DNA of 64,000 bases from Cornus controversa. Lineage: Eukaryota; Streptophyta; Magnoliopsida; Cornales; Cornaceae. This document shows, in pieces, positions 55,963 through 64,000 of this stretch (position 1 is the stretch's first letter; every line of letters starts with the position of its first letter). Where the stretch lies: positions 52,924,033 to 52,988,032 of the forward strand of contig CM048845.1 in NCBI GenBank assembly GCA_026545225.1. Direction: 5' to 3'. A program made the position numbers and the translations under genes. The notes under the pieces were generated by a model that worked only from the letters and a program-made list of their open reading frames with translations, did no database searches and was not told where the DNA came from.

Positions 55963-57396
55963 TGATCGGTATTGAATGTTATGCATTCTAGCCTCTTAAC
56001 TTGTGTATTTTATTCTCTTAGTGATAGATTATTTTGTTATTTTACTTCGTTTTAGTATTTGCTGTATTTTCAGGGCCTTAATGATTATTTCAGTTAAAAC
56101 CATGATTTTGGACTTTTTAAAATGACATGCAAAAGGGTTAGATGAAGCCTACATAAAGTGGATCAATTCAACTTCATATTTTAACTCAAAATAGCCAAGG
56201 AAGAGGTTCAAGAGAATTACAGCTGCTTAAAAAGGTTACGAGCCTGAAGCCCAATTCTGCGCTTAATACAGTTTTAATCCCATTTTGGAAAATGGACTAA
56301 AAATCTTATTTCTGAGCGTCAAATTAATTTAATTCTCTCAAGGGTTGAACGAAATTCGATTCTGGACACTTTTGTATTTAATGTAAATTTTGTGAATCAG
56401 ACTTCTACTGGGTCAAAACTTGGGCCAAAAGTCAGCAGAAAAACCTACCTGATTAAGGGTTGCGGGAAACTTCATATTCTATTGGCTATTAAAAGTGACG
56501 AATTGGGGCTGTATTGAGGGAGGCTTGGCAGCAGCTTTGAAGAGCTTTTGGAGTGGAGAATCATTGGAGAACAAGGCGTATCAATACTTCCATGGAGATG
56601 ATGTCTTCTTCCTCAACCGTTGAAGCTTCTTCTTCTACCATGAGCAGCTAGTTCAGCCACCAGGGTTTTGATATAGCCCTAACTAAACATCACTGGTTTG
56701 ATTGTTCTAATTATTGTGGATTTTTGTATTCATTCATAGATTGTGTGATTTAGAGGATTCTTCTTATAGAATTGAGCAATAAAAGTCTTATAAATTCAAT
56801 TTCAATGATTTCTTATCTTGTCTTAGATACTTGATTGTTTTTATTGAACTCATCCCTCTTGTTTTCTGTGGTCATGAGAGTGATTATTACACAATAGTTT
56901 TCATTGAATATATCATTAAAAGCTTTGATGGATTATGTCTAAAGAAGATGGACCATACTACACCATAGAGTAGAGTAGTTAGGCAGATGGCTCATGCTAA
57001 TCGAAGATAGTCCATGACTTAGCCTTAATCATATGTTATCTTCTTGACAGATGGAGGTGAGCTTGTAGCCACTGACACCACTTATGCATGAAATGATTCC
57101 CCATAGTTAGTTCAATTGGCCATTGATTGTGAAGTTAGTGGTGAAGTCAATAACCCTAGATTTATCTTATATTCTCTACACTCAATAGTTTTTCTTGCTT
57201 TTGTTCAGTTGGTTCATTAGTTAATTTAGATATAAAAATCAGCAACTTATTTCTTTTAAATTTAATTAGGATTAATCCTAACAATTCAACTCAGTCAGAC
57301 CACAGTCCTTGAGGTTCGACACCCCTATTCTGCAAGGAATTCGTTTTATTGCGAAGTGTGGTAATTTTAATTGATACACTCACAACACATGCATCA
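55963..57396 (+). repeat. Athila-II 3' LTR
   Basis: The LTR is 1434 bp, from TGATCGGTATTGAATG to ACATGCATCA. It is clearly more diverged from the Athila-I LTRs than those are from each other, so it is an older insertion or a different subfamily. Confidence 0.88.
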
Positions 57397-58374
57397 TACC
57401 TTTTGAGCAAAATGTATATTTTTTAGATGTATGGGATTACAAGACCATTTTTCTCTTGAGTTATGACTTCATGTATAGAAATTTTGAGTAAATGGAGTAT
57501 GGAATGAATGTATGCATGAGTTGATGAATAAAAATGGCGAGAATGATGGTTTTGAGACATGATTTTCAGAGATGGCTTGAATTTTGATTTATGAATGATG
57601 CCAATAGATTTAGCGTGTTAATTGAATGTTATATGAGTGAATTAGGTGATTGAATGGACTTAGAATGCCAAAAATATGACTATTTGCATAGTTGCAGGAT
57701 TTTCTATAGGTGCATCAATCCAGACATTTCGATGCATCAAACTTTCGATGCATTGAAATGACAAGTACGATGCATCAAAAAACTTATAGAATTTTGGAAT
57801 GTCAAAAGTCTTGAGAGTGGTTTCTGGTCGATGCTTGTTTGATACATCGAAATCACTATTCACAGCATGCTCCAAAATTTGGCTAAACTTCAATCGGGCA
57901 TAACTTCTTCGTTTTAAATCAGAATTGAGTGTGGCATTATTTGAAATTGGGTATTTTTGGATCCTCTATCTAATGGTGTAGGTTTCAATTTTAGGTTTCA
58001 ATCACATGAAGTGTTGAGTCTTGGAAATGAGTGATTTGTGAGTGTGAATAAATAAAACTTTTACTAAGGTGATATGATTTAATGTAGGGCCCATTGTGGT
58101 TGGATAAGGTGGATTTGTGCATGTCTATGTGCAAGAATAGAGTTAAGCTCCCATGGTATTTGAGGGTAAATATTATCCATTTGGGCATAATGGATGGAAG
58201 TCACCTCCGGTTCTCCAGTAGTCAAAAATCGGGGCGTGATAACGTGGTATCAAAGCTTGATATTAGGGTGAGATTAGTGTTAGAATAGTTCAAGTGCTTG
58301 AGTGAATGGATTCACATTTGAAATTTGGGGTCGGCCCGAGGGAGTTCCGGTAGTCCGAATTTCAGGGCGTGACA
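57397..58374 (+). repeat. E3 5' LTR, second segment and end
   Basis: It matches the end-proximal part of the solo LTR (AATCAGAATTGAGTG, TTTTTGGATCCTCTATCTAAT). It contains a cluster of GATGCATC-centred short palindromes at 57705-57860, and a duplicated end: GGGGCGTGATAACG with TGGTATCAAAGC at 58245-58256, then the true end CAGGGCGTGACA at 58374. Confidence 0.85.
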
Positions 58375-58377
58375 GCA

Positions 58378-58390
58378 TGGTATCTGAGCA
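58378..58390 (+). other. E3 primer-binding site
   Basis: TGGTATCTGAGCA follows the LTR end by three bases. It is the initiator tRNA-Met site with one mismatch (TGGTATCAGAGC). Confidence 0.8.
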
Positions 58391-58634
58391 TTTGGTTTGA
58401 AAACCTAAGGACAAATGGTGAAACTTGATCCAGTGATCACTTGTGGTTGAGGACGTACACATAAGGGATTTGACTTAGAATCATAAATTGCTTATGTGGA
58501 ACATGATTATATGCTTACGCTTTTATAACATGCCTTTGTGGACTAAATTGACATGGCGTGTGTAAGCATGGTGAAAATGGTGTAAGAGTGTGAATTCTTG
58601 GTCTTAAAATTTTTCTTGTTATGCATATAGCAAA

Positions 58635-60584
58635 ATGCCTCCAAGAAGAGCACGAGATATAGGCGCTGATGCTACTCAGGAGCCAATTGACGGAACACAA
58701 TTCATGAATGACATGACAAACACTATGAGAAGAATGGCTAGGGAAACCAGGGAAGAAGAGGTTCAGACATTACCTAGGGTTGCTTTGAGATGACACATGG
58801 TGGCTATGAAGGAATACGTGAAATTCAAACCGCCTACATTTGATGGTACCCGTGATCCATTAGCTGCAGAAAGTAAGATCGATCAGACTCATAAACTCAT
58901 GGTTGCTCTTGTAATCGATGAGCATCTAAAAGTTGGAGTGAAAGCACTTAATTTGCAAGGGGAAACAGATCGGTGGTGGAAATTTATTGGAAATGTCCAC
59001 AACACTGAGACCATGGATTGGGAAACCTTTAATGGATTATTTTTTTGACAAGTTCTTTCTGGCTTTGGTGAGGGACCAAATGAGGCAGGAGTTTATGGAT
59101 CTAGTCCAAGGGGACTTAAATGTTATGGGGTACGAGGCCAAGTTTACGTCCTTGGCTCACTTCGCCTCGGAGATGGTGATGAATGAGGAATTAAAAGTGA
59201 AGAAGTTTGTAAAGGGGCTAAAAACTGCTATCAGAAAGAGGGTATCCATTCTAGGTTTGAGGACCTACAATGATGTTGTTGATAGAGCCTTAGTGGATTA
59301 AGAGGATGACAGAAACACCCAAAGAATATGGGACTCTAAACAGTAAGCAAAGAGTGCAGGGGCATCTTCGGGTAATTAAAGATGAAAGAGGCACAAGGAG
59401 GGCAGATCAGGTTTTTAGGGGCAGCAACAAGCTCACCCAGTGCCTTTATTGGCCTTACCTACCAGATTTTCATGATCATCTGTGGTATGCTATATTTGTC
59501 AATAGATTGGCCATTTCAGCAGGGAGTGCCCACAGGGATATACAGTGGCATCAGTTCCAGCAAGAACAGTGAAGGAAATGGTATGCTTCAATTGCAAGTA
59601 GCCCAGACATATGAAATTTAACTGCCCATATAGGCAGGGGACTTAGAGTGGTTCAGTATCTTAGCAAAGGTCAGTACAGACGACTGCAGTTTAGTCTGGC
59701 TTTAGGGCACTACCACCGCCTCAACTAACACAGTCAGTTCAATGATCTCGGATAGCAAGAGGTTCTACGCCTGCTTCTAGTCAACAGTTGGGCTTACAGG
59801 GGACTGGCCAACAAGGTCAGTAGACACGGGGCCGTGTGTTCAACTTGCTTCGGCAGAGGATATACCAGGACTGTCAATGGTCAGCAGTATTTTCCTGAAT
59901 TCTAGCTCGTGAGTTAGGGTGTTGATAGATTCAGGAGCATTGCGTTCATTCATATCTACTTCATTTGTTTGTGCCTTGGGGCTACAGGTGTCATCACTGG
60001 AGTCATCATTATCCATTGATACACCTATTGGGGGTAGGGTTACATTGGATAAAGTATATCGGTCTTGCAAGAACAAGGTTGTTGGGCGTCAATTAGTGTT
60101 TAACTTTATGTTACTAGATATGACCACTTTTGATGTCATTTTAGGTATAGATTGACTATCTACATTTAGAGCCATGATTGATTATCTCCATAGGAGAGTG
60201 ACAGTGTGCACGCCTGAGGGTGATTTCTTTTACTTTGTGGGAGAGCGGGATGATTTTAACATTCCGTCTTTGCTTAGTTTCGGTGTATAGGATGGGGTTG
60301 GATATTTTCTAGCTAGCTTATTAGCCGAGGAGGACGAGATTATGAGTAGTGGAGGATTTTCACTAATGGTTAGTGAGTTTTTGGATGTGTTTCCGGGGGA
60401 CTTGACTAAGTTACCTCAGATGAGAGATATAGTGTTTAACATTGATCTTACTCCTGGTATTGTGCCTGCCATTCTCTATGGAACCGTACCAGATAGCACC
60501 AGTTAAGTGGAAGGAGTTGAAATATCAGTTATAAGAATTATTGGATAAGGGATTTGTACGACCTAGTACATTACCTTGGGGAGC
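58635..60584 (+). pseudogene. E3 gag, protease and RT start
   Basis: ATGCCTCCAAGAAGAGCA at 58635 begins gag. The capsid has KFKPPTFDGTRDP (about 58817) and WWKFIGNV, then after a frameshift MRQEFMDLVQGDLNVMGYEAKF and ELKVKKFVKGL. Two CCHC-like zinc knuckles lie near 59490-59630 (CYICQ.IGHFSRECPQG and CFNCK.PRHMKFNCP). Protease shows VLIDSGALRSFI (about 59911-59946), an IDSGA variant of the usual DTGA/DSGA site, and TTFDVILGID. RT begins at about 60340 (FLDVFPGDLTKLP) and is cut at LPWGA by the solo LTR. Several stops (TAG mostly) and shifts. Confidence 0.88.
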
Positions 60585-62077
60585 TGATTTGTGTGAGAGT
60601 GCGTCTCAAATTATAATTATCACACTTCGTAATAGAACGAATTCCTTGCAGAATAGGGCTATCGAAAGGGGTGTCGAACCTCAGGGATTATGGTCTGATG
60701 AGTTGGAATACGGAATTAATTATAATTAAATTTAAAAAGAGAAGAAATCTGATTTTTATATTTAAACTAATGAAAAAGCAAAATAAAATAAACCAAAGGA
60801 AAATAGAGAGTGAAGATAATATGAGATAAATCTAGGGTATTTGACTTCACCACTAACTCCACAATCAATGGTCAATTGAATCAACTATGAGGAATTACAT
60901 AATGCATAAGTGGTGTCGGTGGCTACAAGCTCACCTTCATCCGTCAAGAAGATAACATATGATTAAGGATAAGTCACGGACTATCTTCGATTGGCATGGG
61001 CCATCTGCCTAACTACTCTAATCTAGGGTGCAGTATGGTTCATCTTCTCTAGGCATAATCCATCAAAGCTTTTAATGATATATTCAGTAATTACCATTGT
61101 GTAATAATTGCTCTCATGATCACAAAAAATAAGAGAGATTGAGTTCAATAACAACAACCAAATATCTAAGACAAGATAAGAAATTATTGAAACTGAATTT
61201 ACAAGACATTTATTGCTCAATTCTATAATAAGAATCCTCTAAATTACACAATCTATGCATGAACATAAAGGTCCCCAATAATTAAAATAATCAAACAATT
61301 GATGATTTGTTAGGGCTACATCAAAACCCTAGTGGATGAACTAGTCGCTCATGGTAGAAGAAAAAGCTTCAACTGTTGAGGAAGAAGGCATCATCTTTAT
61401 GAATTATGCGTAAGACTTCGTTCTCCAATCGTCTGCCAAGTATGTCTTCTGTTCTGTCCAAAAGCTCTCTAAGACTCTCCAAATCTCCCCCTCACTCAGC
61501 CTCCAATTCTTCACTTTATGTCCCAAGAGAATACACCAAAGTCCTAATCCAATTAAGAATTAATTAGGTTTTCCCACAGCATTAATCAGGTGTGTTTTTC
61601 CTGCTGACGTGCGGCCCAACTTTTGACCCACTAGAAGTCCGATTCACGAAATTTTTGTGAAATACAAAAGTGTACAGAATCGAATTTCAATTAACTTAAT
61701 AAAAAATTAAGTCGATTTGAGGCTCAGAAATAACACTTCTAGTCCATTTTCTACAATGGGATTACGACTGTATTGAACGCAGATTTGGGCTTCAGGCCTG
61801 AAACCTTCTTAAGCAGCTGTAATTCTCTTGGACCTCTTCCATGGGCTGATTTGAGTTGAAATAAAAGGTTGAATGGATCTCCTTGATGTAGGCTTCATCC
61901 AACCATCTTGGATGTCATCTTTAAAGGCCCAAAATCATGGTTTTAATTGAAATAATCATTAAGGCCCTGAAAATACAGAAAACACTAAAACAAAGTAAAA
62001 TAACAAAATAATCTATCACTAAGAGAATAAAATACATAAGTTAAGAGGCTAGAATGCGTAACACTCAACGCCTATCA
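60585..62077 (-). repeat. Athila-family solo LTR in E3 RT
   Basis: The LTR is 1493 bp, minus orientation (TGATAGGCGTTGAGTGTTACGC at 62077 to ...CACACAAATCA at 60585), with perfect GGAGC duplications (60580-60584, 62078-62082). Removing it restores the RT frame (LPWGA + PVLFAKKKDGS). It is close to the Athila-I LTR. Confidence 0.93.
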
Positions 62078-62082
62078 GGAGC

Positions 62083-63690
62083 TCCGGTCCTATTTGCTAA
62101 AAAGAAGGATGGATCTTTACGGTTATACGTAGACGGTCCATAAGTTGAACCAAGTAATAGTTAAGAACAAGTATCCTTTACCAAGGATAGATGACTTATT
62201 TGATCAGTTTAAGGGATCGACTTGTTTTTAAAAAATTGACTTAAGGTCGGGGTATTACTAGTTGAGGGTAAGGGAAGAGGATATTTCAAAGATAGCTTTT
62301 CAGACTAGATATGGCCACTATGAGTTTCTAGTGATGCCATTTGGACTGACGAATGCACCGGCAACGTTCATGGATTTGATGAACTGAATATTCAGGGTGT
62401 ACTTGGATAGGTTTGTGGTGGTCTTCGTGGACGACATTCTTATGTATTCTTCTTCTATGAAGGAGCATGAGATCCACTTGAGGACAATGTTGCAGATTTT
62501 GAGAGAGCACCATTTGTATACCAAATTTTAAAAATGCAAATTCTGGCTAACGGAGGTGAAGTTCCTAGGACACGTTGTGTGGAAAGGAGGAGTATCAGTA
62601 GACCCTTCAAAAATTAAAGTAATGATGAATTGGGAAAGGCCTAAGAATGTATTTGAGATATGTAGCTTCTTGGGATTGGCAGGATATTACCGACATTTAG
62701 TGAAAGACTTTTTGAAGTTAGCAGCACCAATGACTAAGCTTATTTGTAAAGGAGTTAAGTTTGAGTGGAATGATGCTTGCGAGAATTCCTTTGCGGAACT
62801 GAAGTGTAGATTAACTAGTGCTCCAATTTTGATTATTTCTGAGCATGGTTTGGGTTATGTCATCTACTGTGATGTTTTGCGGGATGGTTTGGGATGTGTG
62901 TTGATGCAGACCGAAAGGGTTGTTGCATATAGCTCCCGACAGTTGAAGATCCATGAGCAAAATTACCCAACCCATGACTTGGAGTTAGCAGTGGTAATTT
63001 TTGCTTTAAAAATGTGGAGGCATTATCTCTACGGAGAGAGGTTTTAGGTTTTCTCCGATCATAAGAGTTTGAAGTACCTTTTTACACAAAAGGACTTGAA
63101 TATGAGACAGTGGAGATGGGTTGAATACATGGAAGACTATAACTTTGATCTTCAATATCACTCGGGGAAGGCTAATGTGGTTGCTGATGCATTAAGCAGG
63201 AAATCACATGGTACTTTGGCTAATATTGCCATCCGAGAGTGGAAGATAATGGAAGACATCTCTGATATGGGATTATACTTTGGTGAGAGTGGTGGACAGG
63301 CCACTTTGTTCACACTCATAACGCAACCAACAATAGTGAGTAGGGTGGTTGAGGAGCAGAGGAAGGATAGTGAGTTGGAGAGTTTTCGCACTGGGATTGA
63401 GGGTGACGAAATAGTGCAGGATTGGGTTGTTCATGCAGACAGAGGTTTGAGGTTTAGAGGTAGAATGGTTGTTCCATTGGCTTATTAAGATGAGGTTCTG
63501 AGGGAGTTTCATAACTCTAGACTAGTAGTACATCCCAGTGGTACCAAGATGTACCACAACCTTCGTAGATAGTATTGGTGGAAGGATATGAAAAAAGACA
63601 TCGCATGGTTTGTGGCGAGGTGCCTCATTTCTCAATAAGTGAAGACCAAGCATCGGAGACCGACAGGTTTGTTACAACCATTACCGGTAG
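62083..63690 (+). pseudogene. pol: E3 RT, RNase H and partial integrase
   Basis: It resumes at [14 protein letters not shown]. The RT core has several shifts and stops, but the catalytic [13 protein letters not shown] (about 62411-62450) is kept, unlike E1 and E2. RT thumb/RNase H are largely open at 62556-63047 ([47 protein letters not shown]) and 63069-63488 ([35 protein letters not shown]). The integrase zinc region follows (VVHPSGTKMYHNLRR, WFVARCLISQ) and stops at LLQPLPVAE, where LTR sequence is joined. The integrase core and chromodomain are missing. Confidence 0.9.
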
Positions 63691-63691
63691 C

Positions 63692-64000
63692 TGAGAGAGG
63701 GCAGCCATTCTCATGGTTCTATATCTCTCACATCTTCTTCCCTCTTCTCCTCTCTTCCTTCTCTCTAGGTTTCAAAAGCCTTCGATTATGATTCGAGTTT
63801 CGCTGAAGAAGGGAGATACGTAGGGGATGGTTAGGACTTCGGTTTGAACCGAACAAATGCGCTTTTCGACAAGATACACATCGCTGGAAATTTGGTGAAG
63901 TGCTTGGAAGGTCTTCAAATTTGAGGTAGGGGCTCTCCTTCTCATTTACTTGTCAATTCTAGAGTTTCGGGTGAAGCGGTGAGAGCTAAGGATATGTATT
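63692..64000 (+). repeat. E3 3' LTR fragment at the window end
   Basis: It matches 51868-52015 and, further on, the reverse complement of about 39050-38900 of the solo LTR (TTCGGTTTGAACCGAACAAA, GTGCTTGGAAGGTCTTC). It starts inside the LTR, joined to integrase at GCTGAG (63689-63694), and runs off the window. Confidence 0.8.

Larger units (their letters stand above)
52021..57396 (+). mobile_element. Athila-II: internally deleted Athila element in the E3 LTR
   Basis: The 5' LTR, gag and most of pol are missing; short pol pieces, the spacer with palindromes, the 3' non-coding region and the 3' LTR remain. It contains a solo LTR (53217-54625). One deletion that also took ~1 kb of the E3 LTR explains why no 5' LTR is seen. 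The 3' LTR end ...GCATCA at 57396 adjoins E3 LTR sequence. Confidence 0.85.
51560..64000 (+). mobile_element. E3: Ty3 chromovirus (Tekay-like) running off the window
   Basis: The 5' LTR starts TGTAGAGACCGTGACC at 51560, is interrupted by Athila-II, and ends ...GGGCGTGACA at 58374. Met-type primer site, gag and protease, a solo LTR inside RT (60585-62077), the rest of RT, RNase H and part of integrase follow. The last ~310 bp are LTR sequence matching 51868-52015, joined to integrase at about 63689 through GCTGAG microhomology. It is a different chromovirus family from E1 and E2. Confidence 0.85.

Noticed and set aside
1..64000. Any intact cellular host gene
   Set aside because: Every longer open frame was traced to a retroelement domain, an element-associated ORF, or a shadow frame of one.

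Overview
This window reads as repeat-dense nuclear DNA of a flowering plant, probably a eudicot with a large genome. It is AT-rich, I find no intact host gene, and almost every kilobase belongs to an LTR retrotransposon of a plant lineage: Ty3 chromoviruses (Tekay-like), Ty3 Athila, Ty3 Tat-like, and Ty1 Sirevirus/SIRE. Primer sites match plant initiator tRNA-Met for the chromoviruses and the Ty1 element, and the tRNA-Asp-type site usual for Athila. No rRNA, tRNA or CRISPR array was found. Every coding region is broken by stops, frameshifts or deletions. All names below (T1, E1, E2, E3, Copia-I/II, Athila-I/II) are labels coined here.

Layout. Positions 1-15815 are the oldest layer, T1: a minus-strand Tat-like Ty3 element whose RNase H/integrase remnant (15815 down to 12960) is followed by a ~33-bp minisatellite (11400-12245) and then by an opposite-strand (+) intron-containing ORF of the putative gypsy-type transposon family (943-2288, 9316-9555, 10929-11022). 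T1 has been hit by chromovirus E1 (2289-9315), by two Athila-type solo LTRs (9556-10923 and 13583-15101), and by chromovirus E2 from 15816.

E2 (15816-46033) carries in its 5' LTR a complete minus-strand Sirevirus-like Copia-I (17949-36709, TSD GTAAG). Copia-I in turn contains a complete plus-strand Athila-I (22102-33234, TSD ATTTT). A reverse solo LTR (36928-39569, TSD TTGCC) sits in the same E2 LTR. The nest is therefore four deep (T1 > E2 > Copia-I > Athila-I), and the target duplications and rejoined reading frames prove the order. By eye, LTR divergence is about 3% for Copia-I and about 2% for Athila-I, which agrees.

From 46034 to 51555 lie an LTR fragment of the E3 family and a truncated Sirevirus, Copia-II, which has an extra sense ORF downstream of where pol would be. 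From 51560 to the window end is chromovirus E3. Its 5' LTR contains a deleted Athila-II (52021-57396, itself holding a solo LTR at 53217-54625), and its reverse transcriptase gene contains an Athila-family solo LTR (60585-62077, TSD GGAGC).

The most distinctive points are: extra ORFs in three retroelement lineages (antisense and spliced in T1, sense in Athila-I and Copia-II); clusters of GC-rich palindromes in Athila; repeated polypurine tracts in Athila and Sirevirus; duplicated LTR ends with primer sites in the E3 family; a solo LTR with an inverted 25-bp extra terminus; and a stop-codon spectrum dominated by CAG to TAG, as expected from CHG-methylation decay.
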